Shown piece after piece: positions 24,106 through 32,570 of a DNA stretch of 64,000 nt. The stretch comes from Clostridiaceae bacterium. GTDB lineage: Bacteria; Bacillota; Clostridia; Lachnospirales; Lachnospiraceae. Positions within the stretch are counted from its first letter, which is position 1; each line of letters opens with the position of its first letter. The translations under genes and the position numbers were made by a program. Location: assembly GCA_902362865.1 (NCBI GenBank), contig CABIYE010000012.1, forward strand, positions 1-64,000. The letters are read 5' to 3'. The notes beneath the pieces are model-generated. The model made no database searches, had not been told where the DNA came from, and saw nothing but the letters and a program-made list of their open reading frames with translations.

Positions 24106-24133
24106 ATCTGCCGATGCATACACACCGACAGAT
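24106..24133 (-). terminator. Terminator of the 77-residue gene
   Basis: On the minus strand ATCTGTCGGTG pairs with CATCGGCAGAT around a 6-base loop, followed by TTTTTTC. Confidence 0.75.
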
Positions 24134-24154
24134 AAAATAATTTCTTTGATTTTC

Positions 24155-24388
24155 TTATTCTTCCACTTCTACGATTAGATAAAACCCTTTTTCCGTCTCC
24201 TGGATTTCTCTTATAATCCCTTTCCGCGCCTTAATCCTCTCCACTGTTCGGTAAATCCCTGACATGGCAACCGAAGGCTCCACCAGATAAGTGTACCGTC
24301 CCGTGCTGGGGCTTCTTTCGCTGATTTCGACTTCCTGCCCTTCCGTAACCAGCCCCTGTCGCTCCATCTTGAACCGTTCCAGTCTCAT
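24155..24388 (-). CDS. Small conserved-looking hypothetical protein (77 aa)
   Basis: I do not recognise this protein. It is short, charged, without membrane segments or signal peptide, and looks like a small beta-rich barrel (alternating hydrophobics in QEVEISE, YTYLVEP, GFYLIVEVEE). The gene is credible because it has its own promoter (24447-24475), a G-rich pre-start region and its own terminator (24106-24133). It stands alone between the marR-MATE operon and the yesMN-like operon. Confidence 0.6.
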   Translation of the reverse strand: MRLERFKMERQGLVTEGQEVEISERSPSTGRYTYLVEPSVAMSGIYRTVERIKARKGIIREIQETEKGFYLIVEVEE

Positions 24389-24408
24389 ACTATCATCTCC
24401 ATCCTACC

Positions 24409-24426
24409 GTCCGCCAGCAGGCGGAC
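24409..24426 (-). promoter_or_regulatory. GC-rich hairpin in the leader of the 77-residue gene
   Basis: A perfect 7-bp stem (GTCCGCC/GGCGGAC, 4-base loop) lies in the short leader between promoter and start codon. There is no T-run, so it is not a plain terminator; it may affect translation or mRNA stability. Confidence 0.45.
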
Positions 24427-24446
24427 CTTCTCATATACCTGCATAT

Positions 24447-24475
24447 ATTATAACGAAGGTATTTTCCACAGACAA
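24447..24475 (-). promoter_or_regulatory. Promoter of the 77-residue gene
   Basis: On the minus strand TTGTCT (24470-24475), a 17-bp spacer and TATAAT (24447-24452). Confidence 0.7.
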
Positions 24476-24483
24476 GTACATTT

Positions 24484-25812
24484 TTAATAATGATATTTCT
24501 TCCGCTTTATCTGCAAAAAGAACGCCGTCACAATAACAGCCATCACTTCTGCCGCAACAACAGAGATCCATATGCCGTCCACACCCCATAATAACGGAAA
24601 AATCAACACCGCTGCAATCTGAAACAACAGCGTCCGTAAAAAGGATATGGCGGCAGATGTCACACCATCGTTTAACGCTGTAAAGAACGAAGAACCAAAA
24701 ATCGCAAACCCTGAAAACAGGAAGGAAAAAGAGAAGATTGAAAAAGCATGAACCGTCAGCTCCAACAATTCCTCATCATAACCTACAAACAGGAAAGATA
24801 ATGGTCTCGCCAGCGCCAGAGCGGCAGCAAACATAATAACTGCAAATACTCCGACTAAAACAAAGCTCTTTTTTAACAGCCCCTTCAATTCTCTGTGATT
24901 ACCCGCGCCATATTGGTAGGAAACAATCGGCGCAGTTCCGACAGAGTACCCGATAAATACTGCCTGAAACACCAAACTGACATACATCAGAATCCCATAA
25001 GCGGCAACCCCATCCTCTCCGGCGTATTTCAGCAATTGCACATTATATAGCATACTTACAACCGACATGGAAATATTACTCATAAGTTCCGAAGAACCAT
25101 TGACACAGGTTTTTATCAGGGATTTCTTATCAAATTCTGTTCTCCCAAGCCGTAAAAGACTATTGTTCGGACACGCAAAATAAACAAGCGGTACAATACC
25201 TCCCACACACTGACTGATGGCAGTTGCTGCCGCAGCCCCTTCCAGGCCCCAGGAAAATACGGCAACAAACAGGGCGTCTAAAATCATGTTTGTCAATCCT
25301 GCCGCAATCGTTACATAGAGGCCAAGCGTCGGCTTGCCTGCTGTTGCAAATAGGCATTGGAACTCATATTGCAGAATATATGCCGGAATCGCCAGCAAAA
25401 TAATGCGTCCATAGGTCACGCTGTCTTCCAACAGGCGCCCTTCTGCACCAAGCACGGTAGCGAAAGGACGAATAAACAACATTCCCAGCAAGGCAAGCAC
25501 AATACCGCATATTGCAGATGTATAAACAATCAGCGAAAACATCTGCCTTGCTTTTTCTATTTTCCCTTCTCCCATCGTCTTCGCAATGAGCGCACCGCCG
25601 CCCGTCCCGAACATGAACCCCAGCGAACCAAGTATCATCAAAAACGGCATAATAAAGTTGACTGCCGTAAATGGTGTCTTTCCAACAAAATTAGACACAA
25701 AGAAACCATCTACCACCCCATAAACAGAAGTAAATACCAGCATAACGATGGACGGAAATGTAAATTTTAACAGCTTTGCATAATTAAAATGATCTGAAAG
25801 TTGAATGTGCAT
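24484..25812 (-). CDS. MATE family efflux transporter
   Basis: This 442-residue protein has about 12 hydrophobic segments in two similar halves and the MATE-type features FTFPSIVMLVFTSVYGVVDGFFVS near the N-terminus and SVGTAPIVSYQYGAGN in the second half. It would export drugs or metabolites in exchange for Na+ or H+. It follows the MarR gene by 2 bases and is therefore in the same operon, under the promoter with two GTACGAAATCGTAC operators. The substrate cannot be read from sequence. Confidence 0.88.
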   Translation of the reverse strand: MHIQLSDHFNYAKLLKFTFPSIVMLVFTSVYGVVDGFFVSNFVGKTPFTAVNFIMPFLMILGSLGFMFGTGGGALIAKTMGEGKIEKARQMFSLIVYTSAICGIVLALLGMLFIRPFATVLGAEGRLLEDSVTYGRIILLAIPAYILQYEFQCLFATAGKPTLGLYVTIAAGLTNMILDALFVAVFSWGLEGAAAATAISQCVGGIVPLVYFACPNNSLLRLGRTEFDKKSLIKTCVNGSSELMSNISMSVVSMLYNVQLLKYAGEDGVAAYGILMYVSLVFQAVFIGYSVGTAPIVSYQYGAGNHRELKGLLKKSFVLVGVFAVIMFAAALALARPLSFLFVGYDEELLELTVHAFSIFSFSFLFSGFAIFGSSFFTALNDGVTSAAISFLRTLLFQIAAVLIFPLLWGVDGIWISVVAAEVMAVIVTAFFLQIKRKKYHY

Positions 25813-25814
25813 AA

Positions 25815-26246
25815 TTATAACTCCTTCACTTTTTTCCGGAACTCTACTTGATAGCGCTGTGTCAGCTCTACATAGGTACTCTTCTCTTCCTCCGACCAGC
25901 CGTCAAATATCTCATTCTCAATCTCAATTACACGAAGAACCGTATCTTTCACAAGCCGGCGTCCTTTATCCGTAAGGTATACTTTCTTTTTTCTCCCTTC
26001 AAACGCCTTCAGATATACAATATCATCCGCTTCCAGCTTGCGCAGCGCAGAATTTATGGTCTGCTTACTTGCGCCAGCCGTAATATCATTGAGCAGACAT
26101 TCACCATCAAAACAGCAAAGGGTATAGAGAATTAACATCACACTGTCCGACAGTCCCAGTTTAACCGCTGCCTCATGGTAAGCTTCTTCTGTCTGGGACA
26201 TTAATAGATTGAATTGTTTCATTTGTGCATTTACAATATACTCCAT
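25815..26246 (-). CDS. MarR family transcriptional regulator
   Basis: This 143-residue winged-helix protein has the MarR DNA-recognition region (LLNDITAGASKQTINSALRKL) and wing (KVYLTDKGRRLVKD). The ATG at 26246 has GGAGG at 5 bases; the longer frame upstream would read through the promoter and operators and is rejected. It probably represses its own operon, which includes the MATE efflux gene, by binding two palindromes at 26260-26273 and 26287-26300. Confidence 0.86.
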   Translation of the reverse strand: MEYIVNAQMKQFNLLMSQTEEAYHEAAVKLGLSDSVMLILYTLCCFDGECLLNDITAGASKQTINSALRKLEADDIVYLKAFEGRKKKVYLTDKGRRLVKDTVLRVIEIENEIFDGWSEEEKSTYVELTQRYQVEFRKKVKEL

Positions 26247-26259
26247 AGCATCCTCCAAA

Positions 26260-26273
26260 GTACGATTTCGTAC
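26260..26273 (-). promoter_or_regulatory. MarR operator 2 (near the RBS)
   Basis: The perfect 14-bp palindrome GTACGAAATCGTAC lies between the -10 box and the ribosome binding site, 27 bp centre to centre from the first operator. Confidence 0.75.
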
Positions 26274-26280
26274 GAAAACT

Positions 26281-26309
26281 AATATAGTACGATTTCGTAC
26301 ATTTGTCAA
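26281..26309 (-). promoter_or_regulatory. marR-MATE promoter with embedded operator 1
   Basis: On the minus strand TTGACA (26304-26309), a 17-bp spacer and TATATT (26281-26286). The palindrome GTACGAAATCGTAC (26287-26300) fills almost the entire spacer, so a bound repressor would exclude RNA polymerase. Confidence 0.85.
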
Positions 26310-26322
26310 GAGCATATTAAAA

Positions 26323-26352
26323 GTGGTATCGCATACCAGTCTGCAATACCAC
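26323..26352 (-). terminator. Terminator after queA
   Basis: GTGGTAT pairs with ATACCAC around a 16-base loop, followed on the minus strand by TTTTAAT. It lies just past the queA stop and before the marR promoter. Confidence 0.6.
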
Positions 26353-26364
26353 CATTCTACATCT

Positions 26365-27390
26365 TTATTTTATAAACATAGCATCCCCAAAGCTAAAGAA
26401 CCGATACCGTTCTTTCACCGCTTCTTCATAGGCCGCCAGCACATGCTCCCTTCCTGCCAACGCAGATACCAGCATAATCAGCGTAGACTCCGGCAAATGA
26501 AAATTCGTAAGCAGACAATCCAATACCTTAAACTGATAGCCGGGATAAATAAATATCTCCGTCCAGCCGCTGCATTCTCTCAACTTTCCATTTTCATCTG
26601 CCGCTGATTCAATGGTACGGCAGCTTGTCGTTCCCACACAGATAACCCGGTGTCCCGTCTCTTTTGCCCGGTTAATCTTATCCGCTTCTGACTGTTCAAT
26701 CCGGTAAAATTCTGAATGCATATGATGCTCCAGAATATCATCCACCTTTACCGGGCGGAAGGTTCCCAGTCCTACGTGAAGCGTTACCTTCGCAATATCA
26801 ATGCCCTTCTTTTCAATCTTTTCCAAAAGCTCCGGTGTAAAATGCAGCCCTGCCGTGGGCGCTGCCGCGGAGCCGCTGTGTTTCGCATAGACCGTCTGAT
26901 ACCGGTTCTTATCTTCAAGCTGATGGGTAATATACGGGGGAAGGGGCATCTGTCCAAGCTGATCTAAAATCTCTTCAAAAATTCCTTCATAATGGAACTT
27001 TACCAGTCTGTTTCCTTCCTCCACAATATCAACCACTTCTCCCACCAAAAGGCCGTCTCCAAAACTGATTTTCGTCCCCGGCTTCGCTTTCTTCCCCGGT
27101 TTCACCAATGTCTCCCAGATATCGTTCTCCTTTCGCTTAAGCAAAAGTATCTCTATCTTCGCGTCTGTCCCGATTTTAGAGCCGATCAGCCGCGCCGGAA
27201 TCACTTTCGTATCATTTAACACAAGACAATCTCCCGGTTCCAGATAATCTACAATCTCACGGAAGGTATGGTGCGAGACATCTCCCGACTCCTTGTCAAG
27301 AACAAGGAGCCTGGAACCGGACCGATCCTCCAGTGGGTCCTGCGCAATTAACTCCTGCGGCAAATCAAAATAAAAATCCTGTCGTTTCAT
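26365..27390 (-). CDS. queA: S-adenosylmethionine:tRNA ribosyltransferase-isomerase
   Basis: The enzyme transfers the ribosyl part of SAM to 7-aminomethyl-7-deazaguanine in tRNA during queuosine synthesis. It is 341 residues, full length, with typical family motifs: [13 protein letters not shown] at the start, [29 protein letters not shown] and VGLGTFRPV. It lies 42 bp after pheT, so it may be transcribed with it, and is followed by its own terminator. Confidence 0.93.
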   Translation of the reverse strand: MKRQDFYFDLPQELIAQDPLEDRSGSRLLVLDKESGDVSHHTFREIVDYLEPGDCLVLNDTKVIPARLIGSKIGTDAKIEILLLKRKENDIWETLVKPGKKAKPGTKISFGDGLLVGEVVDIVEEGNRLVKFHYEGIFEEILDQLGQMPLPPYITHQLEDKNRYQTVYAKHSGSAAAPTAGLHFTPELLEKIEKKGIDIAKVTLHVGLGTFRPVKVDDILEHHMHSEFYRIEQSEADKINRAKETGHRVICVGTTSCRTIESAADENGKLRECSGWTEIFIYPGYQFKVLDCLLTNFHLPESTLIMLVSALAGREHVLAAYEEAVKERYRFFSFGDAMFIK

Positions 27391-27432
27391 AATCTTTTCC
27401 CCGTTTCTTACTCCGATTACCCGACGCTCTCC

Positions 27433-29853
27433 TTACTTACGAAGCTCGATTCCCATATCCTCAAGAGCTTTCAGAATCTTCTCCATCGCCTTGGTAATGT
27501 CTGCCTCTTCCAGCGTCTTATCCTTAGCGCGGAACACAATAGAATATGCGACAGATTTGAATCCTGCTTTAATCTGCGCTCCTTCATACAAATCAAACAA
27601 TGCATAGCTCTCCAGATAAGCGCCGCCTTTCTTCTCTATTACATCCTCAATCTGTCCAACCATAACGGATTTCGGTACAACCATACTGATATCACGGGTA
27701 ACCGCCGGGAATTTTGCAATTCCCTCATATTTTCTGTCAAATGTAGCACGCGCTACGATTTCCGGCATATCAATCACCGCAATATATGCTTTCTCGCCAA
27801 TACCATAGGTGTCTGCAACATCCGGATGCACTTCGCCAAGATAGCCTACAACCACTCCGTCATAAATGATATTTGCCTGACGGCCCGGATGGAGATACGG
27901 CTTGCCTGCATTCGGATCGTAAGTTTCTTTTTTATGAAGCCCTACTTTATCAAAAAATTCTTCTACCACGCCTTTCATACTGAAGAAATCTCCGTCACCG
28001 TACATTCCCAGTGTGAACTGCATCCGTTCCTCCGGAAGTTCCGTAAGCGGAAGTGCTTTCGGCAGATAGACATTTCCCAACTCATAGAGCCTTACATTTT
28101 TATTTCTTCTATTATAATTGGTTGCAAGAGAAGTCAGCATTCCATTCAGAGATGTCGTTCTCATAATACTATAATCCTCTCCCAACGGATTCATAATCTC
28201 CACAGCCCTTCTAAGTGGAGAGTCAGCCGCAATCTTCAGCTTGTCAAATACTTTCGGACTCTCGAAAGAATAGGTCATACCCTGGCTGAATCCGCAGAAT
28301 TCCGCAATATCTCTTGCCACTTCCTCAATCCTGAGCTTGTAAGAAAGCTTACCTGTAGTAGCCTCTCCTTTCGGAAGGGTAGTCGGAATATTGTCATACC
28401 CGTAGAATCTTGCCACTTCTTCTGCTAAATCAGCAAGACGGAACAAATCATGACGGAAGGTAGGCGCAATTACTTCATTCGTCTCCTCATCATATTCCAA
28501 TTCAATCTTCTTAAAATATCCTAACATCTCTTCCTTGGAAATATCGGTTCCCAGAAGTGCATTTATCTCATCTGCGTCAAACGGCACTCTTACCGGCTCT
28601 TTCTTCTTACCATACACATCTACCATGCCGCCTACCACTTCTCCGGCGCCCATCTCTTCTACAAGCTGGCAGGCACGGTCAATTGCTGCCTGGGCATTGT
28701 TCGGATCCAGCCCTTTTTCAAACTTGCCGGAAGCATCGGTACGAAGACCTACCTTCTTGCTGGATTTACGGATATTTGTCCCATCAAAACATGCTGCTTC
28801 AAATAACATCGTCTGTACATCATCTGTAATCATGGAGTTTTCTCCGCCCATGATTCCCGCAATACCGACGGACTTCTCTCCGTCACAAATCATAAGTACG
28901 GAATCATCCATCTGGCGTTCCTGCCCGTCAAGCGTTACAAATTTCTCACCCTTCTCTGCCCTGCGGACAATAATCTCGTGACCTGCAATCGTGTCTAAGT
29001 CATAAGCATGCATTGGCTGACCGTATTCTTCCATCACATAGTTTGTAATATCTACCAGATTATTGATCGGGCGGATACCTACGGACGCAAGTCGTCTCTG
29101 CATCCATTCCGGGGATGGTCCGATTTTAATATTTTTAACAACTCTTGCACAATATCTCGGGCAAAGGTCTGCATCCTTTACCGTTACCTTAATATAATCA
29201 TTCACATCTTCACTATTGCCTGTCGGCGTCACCACCGGAGGGCGGAATTCCTTGCGGAAAGTTGCCGCAGCCTCCCTTGCAATGCCTACAACACTATAGC
29301 AATCTACACGGTTGGATGTAATCTCATATTCAAACACCACATCATCCAGCCCTAACGCTTTTACGGCACTTTCTCCAACAACTGCCGTCTCCGGGAAAAT
29401 ATAAATTCCCTCTTCCGGCGCTTCCGGGTACATGTCTCTGTTAGAACCCAGCTCTTCGATGGAGCACATCATACCGCAGCTTTCCACACCGCGAAGTTTT
29501 CCTTTTTTAATCTTGATTCCGCCTGCCACACGGCTTCCCGGCTCATGGCCTCCTGCCACACGGCCGCCGTCAAGAACCACCGGAACCTTATCTCCTTCCT
29601 TTACGTTAGGAGCGCCGGTAACAATCTGCACACTCTCTGTACCAATATTTACCTGACAGATAATCAACTTATCTGCATTCGGATGTTTTTCAATCTTATC
29701 AATCTGTCCAATCACAATTTTATCTAAATCTGCGTCCAGCACTTCATAGCCTTCTACCTTCGTACCGGAAAGTGTCATTGCATCTGTATATTCCTGGGCC
29801 GTAACATCGAGGTCAGGAACATATGCTTTTATCCATGATAATGATGTATTCAT
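27433..29853 (-). CDS. pheT: Phenylalanyl-tRNA synthetase beta subunit
   Basis: The 806-residue subunit contains the EMAP-like tRNA-binding domain (about 40-150), B3/B4 editing domain, B5 domain and the C-terminal FDX-ACB anticodon-binding domain. Signatures include MTLSGTKVEGYEV, VVTGAPNV and KFPAVTRDISMVVP. The start is the ATG at 29853, preceded by AAAGGAG at 6 bases. A longer open frame to 30123 comes only from translating the tandem repeat upstream and has no support. The 317-bp gap to pheS is unusual for this operon and is filled by the repeat array. Confidence 0.93.
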   Translation of the reverse strand: MNTSLSWIKAYVPDLDVTAQEYTDAMTLSGTKVEGYEVLDADLDKIVIGQIDKIEKHPNADKLIICQVNIGTESVQIVTGAPNVKEGDKVPVVLDGGRVAGGHEPGSRVAGGIKIKKGKLRGVESCGMMCSIEELGSNRDMYPEAPEEGIYIFPETAVVGESAVKALGLDDVVFEYEITSNRVDCYSVVGIAREAAATFRKEFRPPVVTPTGNSEDVNDYIKVTVKDADLCPRYCARVVKNIKIGPSPEWMQRRLASVGIRPINNLVDITNYVMEEYGQPMHAYDLDTIAGHEIIVRRAEKGEKFVTLDGQERQMDDSVLMICDGEKSVGIAGIMGGENSMITDDVQTMLFEAACFDGTNIRKSSKKVGLRTDASGKFEKGLDPNNAQAAIDRACQLVEEMGAGEVVGGMVDVYGKKKEPVRVPFDADEINALLGTDISKEEMLGYFKKIELEYDEETNEVIAPTFRHDLFRLADLAEEVARFYGYDNIPTTLPKGEATTGKLSYKLRIEEVARDIAEFCGFSQGMTYSFESPKVFDKLKIAADSPLRRAVEIMNPLGEDYSIMRTTSLNGMLTSLATNYNRRNKNVRLYELGNVYLPKALPLTELPEERMQFTLGMYGDGDFFSMKGVVEEFFDKVGLHKKETYDPNAGKPYLHPGRQANIIYDGVVVGYLGEVHPDVADTYGIGEKAYIAVIDMPEIVARATFDRKYEGIAKFPAVTRDISMVVPKSVMVGQIEDVIEKKGGAYLESYALFDLYEGAQIKAGFKSVAYSIVFRAKDKTLEEADITKAMEKILKALEDMGIELRK

Positions 29854-29867
29854 TTTAATCTCCTTTC

Positions 29868-30170
29868 TTGTGCTCGCACCGCTCATGCTTCCTTTTTGTT
29901 GTGTGCTCTTTCCTGGCTCCAGATTCCTGTCGCTTCGCTCCCGCCGCATCCCTCCGGCATGCTCTCCTGAATCTGTCGCGCCGCTCGCACACGGAAGTAA
30001 ATACTCGCTTCGCTCGTGCTTCCTTTTTGTTGTGTGCTCTTTCCTGGCTCCAGATTCCTGTCGCTTCGCTCCCGCCGCATCCCTCCGGCATGCTCTCCTG
30101 AATCTGTCGCGCCGCTCGCACACGGAAGTAAATACTCGCTTCGCTCGTGCTTCCTTCCGTTGTGTGCTCG
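29868..30170. repeat. 131-bp tandem repeat between pheS and pheT
   Basis: Two apparently identical 131-bp units (29886-30016 and 30017-30147) are bordered by degraded partial copies on both sides. The units contain short palindromes such as CGAGCGAAGCGAG. The unit length is not a multiple of three and frames translate to low-complexity Arg-rich sequence, so it is not coding. It fills the whole pheS-pheT gap. Confidence 0.9.
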
Positions 30171-31193
30171 CTAGAACTGTTTCAGGAATCTGATGTCGTT
30201 CTCATATAATAATCTCATGTCGTCGATTTCGTATTTCAGAAGTGCAATACGCTCCAAGCCTACGCCAAATGCGAATCCTGTATACTCTTCCGGATCGATT
30301 CCGCACATTTCCAGCACGTGTGGATGAACCATACCGCATCCGAGAATTTCAATCCAGCCGGAGCCTTTACAGAAACGGCATCCTTTGCCGCCGCATTTAA
30401 AACAGGTTACGTCCACCTCCGCGCTTGGCTCAGTAAACGGGAAATGATGCGGACGGAATTTTGTCTTTGTTTCTGGTCCGAACAGTTCCTTTGCAAATAC
30501 TTCCAGTGTTCCTTTCAAATCGGCAAAGGAAATATTTTTATCAATGACAAGACCTTCAATCTGATGGAAGGACGGAGAGTGGGTTGCATCTACCTCGTCA
30601 GAGCGGAATACTCTTCCCGGGGCAATCATACGAATCGGAAGTTTTCCCTGCTCCATCACACGTGCCTGCACCGGGGATGTCTGCGTACGCAGTACGATTT
30701 CTTTATTAATATAAAACGTATCCTGCTCATCTTTTGCCGGATGGTCTGCAGGAATATTTAATTTTTCAAAGTTATACAGATCATACTCTACTTCAGGACC
30801 TTCCACTACCTCATAGCCCATGCCCACGAAGATTCTCTCGACCTCTTCCAGAGCAATGGTATTCGGATGCCGGTGTCCTACCATGTTCTTCTTAGCAGGA
30901 AGAGTAACATCAATGACTTCTTTTTTCATTTTCTCTTCCCTGAGCTTTTTCTCCATATTCTTCTTGCTTTCTTCTAACAGCTCTTCAATTGCTGCGCGGG
31001 TTTCATTTACCATCTGCCCAACCTTCGGGCGCTCCTCCGGCGCAACGTCTTTCATACTCTTTAATACTGCGGTGAGTTCTCCCTTTTTTCCAAGAAACTT
31101 CACACGCACATCATTCAATTTCTCCGGCATATCGGCTGCTTCAATTGCCTTCAACGCTTCATTTTTGATGTTCTGCAGTCTGTCTTTCATCAT
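30171..31193 (-). CDS. pheS: Phenylalanyl-tRNA synthetase alpha subunit
   Basis: The catalytic subunit charges tRNA-Phe. It is 340 residues with an N-terminal coiled-coil (about 1-85) and class II core. Motif 2 and motif 3 regions are visible: [20 protein letters not shown] and [28 protein letters not shown] and a [14 protein letters not shown] zinc-like segment are typical. It is controlled by the T-box leader upstream. Confidence 0.94.
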   Translation of the reverse strand: MMKDRLQNIKNEALKAIEAADMPEKLNDVRVKFLGKKGELTAVLKSMKDVAPEERPKVGQMVNETRAAIEELLEESKKNMEKKLREEKMKKEVIDVTLPAKKNMVGHRHPNTIALEEVERIFVGMGYEVVEGPEVEYDLYNFEKLNIPADHPAKDEQDTFYINKEIVLRTQTSPVQARVMEQGKLPIRMIAPGRVFRSDEVDATHSPSFHQIEGLVIDKNISFADLKGTLEVFAKELFGPETKTKFRPHHFPFTEPSAEVDVTCFKCGGKGCRFCKGSGWIEILGCGMVHPHVLEMCGIDPEEYTGFAFGVGLERIALLKYEIDDMRLLYENDIRFLKQF

Positions 31194-31201
31194 TCTTCCC
31201 C

Positions 31202-31344
31202 TTTCATTCTAATACAAAAAGATTGCGCAATCGCGCAATCGCCGCGCGCGAACGGTTCGCATAGCGATAATTACTCCTCCGCGGGCTGCGCATCCCGCGG
31301 AGCGTTTTATGATATAGGAAATTCGAAGGAATTCCCTATATCAT
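31202..31344. repeat. Cluster of three palindromes between the T-box terminator and pheS
   Basis: The region holds GATTGCG/CGCAATC (31221-31240), CTCCGCGGG/CCCGCGGAG (31277-31302) and a 36-base near-perfect palindrome beginning ATGATATAGG (31309-31344). They lie in the pheS 5' leader after the T-box terminator. The last resembles the hairpin near 19259-19291. Confidence 0.75.
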
Positions 31345-31600
31345 AAAAAAACCCGTCCCTTCAAAAGGGACGAGTAAAACCCGTGATACCACCCTGATTC
31401 CCATATAAAATATGGGCGCTCATTACAGCGTAACGTGCATATACGGCATAACTTACTATCAATTCAGAAATGCAGCTCACGTGGGAAATTCGATTGCCAT
31501 CTGAACCTAAAGGAACTTTCAGCCGGGGATTCCCTCTCTCTGATGGAAAATGGTTCTCTACTTACACGGTCATTGCTTTTTCATTCATTTTATTCTTAAC
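31344..31600 (-). promoter_or_regulatory. T-box riboswitch (Phe specifier) upstream of pheS
   Basis: The conserved T-box element GGGTGGTATCACGGG is at 31380-31394 and the terminator hairpin, followed by seven T, is at 31344-31374. Stem I includes the distal-loop-like CGGCTGAAAGTTCC and then GGTTCAGATGG, in which UUC (31503-31505) sits at the specifier position and codes for Phe. Uncharged tRNA-Phe would bind and favour readthrough into pheS. Confidence 0.9.
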
Positions 31601-31601
31601 T

Positions 31602-31629
31602 ATTTTAACACAACTGAATTCCTTGTCAA
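31602..31629 (-). promoter_or_regulatory. pheS T-box promoter
   Basis: On the minus strand TTGACA (31624-31629), a 16-bp spacer and TAAAAT (31602-31607). Confidence 0.65.
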
Positions 31630-31639
31630 GTACAAAAAC

Positions 31640-31666
31640 CTGCCCACAGGCAGGTTTTTGTTACGA
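31640..31666 (-). terminator. Terminator after the BrkB-type gene
   Basis: AAAAACCTGCC pairs with GGCAGGTTTTT around a short loop, directly after the gene and immediately upstream of the pheS promoter. Confidence 0.8.
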
Positions 31667-31678
31667 TTTTTCTTATAT

Positions 31679-32497
31679 TTACCGAAATAACTTCCCCCGC
31701 AGCATATCATTTGCCACTGCTCCCAGAAGAATACTGTACATACAGAAATACAGCCACAGCATAATCAGCACAATTGTTGTAAGACTTCCGTACATATCGG
31801 AAAATCCTTGAAAGATATCCAAATATACCGAAAATATCCATGACAGAACCAGCCACGCAATTGCAGTAAAAACTGCGCCCGGAATCTGGTTTTTAAAGGA
31901 ATCCTTTCTGTTCGGAAGAAATTTATACAACAGCAGGGAAAATCCCACCAGCACAATAGGAGAAATAATAATTCTCTTATCCATCAGCCATTCAGCCAAC
32001 GACTCCAGGATTTTAATATGACTGCTGATAAACAAGCTGAGACTATTGCCGAATACTGACAACAGAAGCAGCATAATAATTACCACGATAAACAAAACGG
32101 TATAGATCGTTGCGCGCAGACGCAGATACACATAATTACGAGTCTCTGAGCATCTATAAACACAATTCAGCCCCGATGTCATAGCGAGAACTCCTTTCCC
32201 GGCAGACCAAAGAGCCACAACAACCGTAATTGGAATGACTGTCGTTGACTGGTTATATACCTGGTTCACAATCGACACAATCAGGGAATCCACCGTCGAC
32301 GGAAACACCTGCACCACCGCCGTCATAACATCCGCTTTTGTTACCGGAGTATACTGAACCATCGTCAGAAGCAGCAAAATAATCGGAATCATACACAGCA
32401 TAAAAAAGTACGCTGATTGTGCCGCATACGCCCCAACATGGGCTTTCCCGACTTCATCTGTTATTTCAGTCGCTTTATCGTAAATCTTCTTAAGCAT
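31679..32497 (-). CDS. YihY/BrkB family membrane protein
   Basis: This 272-residue integral membrane protein has about six hydrophobic segments. Family motifs include AYAAQSAYFFMLCMIPIILL near residue 25, LWSAGKGVLAMTSGLN and PGAVFTAIAWLVLSWIFSVYL. The molecular function of the family is not settled. The gene is monocistronic, with a promoter at 32526-32554 and a terminator at 31640-31666. Confidence 0.85.
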   Translation of the reverse strand: MLKKIYDKATEITDEVGKAHVGAYAAQSAYFFMLCMIPIILLLLTMVQYTPVTKADVMTAVVQVFPSTVDSLIVSIVNQVYNQSTTVIPITVVVALWSAGKGVLAMTSGLNCVYRCSETRNYVYLRLRATIYTVLFIVVIIMLLLLSVFGNSLSLFISSHIKILESLAEWLMDKRIIISPIVLVGFSLLLYKFLPNRKDSFKNQIPGAVFTAIAWLVLSWIFSVYLDIFQGFSDMYGSLTTIVLIMLWLYFCMYSILLGAVANDMLRGKLFR

Positions 32498-32525
32498 ATC
32501 ACTACCCCTTAAATTTTATAGAGCA

Positions 32526-32554
32526 ATCATACCACTTGCCCGGTAATTATTCAA
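32526..32554 (-). promoter_or_regulatory. Promoter of the BrkB-type gene
   Basis: On the minus strand TTGAAT (32549-32554), a 17-bp spacer and TATGAT (32526-32531). Confidence 0.65.
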
Positions 32555-32570
32555 GCTCGAAAGGGGTGGA

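Noticed and set aside
29854..30123. Open N-terminal extension of pheT and matching small frames on both strands
   Set aside because: They are translations of the 131-bp repeat, are Arg-rich low complexity and lack RBS; the pheT ATG at 29853 has a strong RBS.
29886..30147. CRISPR array
   Set aside because: Only long identical units with no spacers, and no cas genes nearby.
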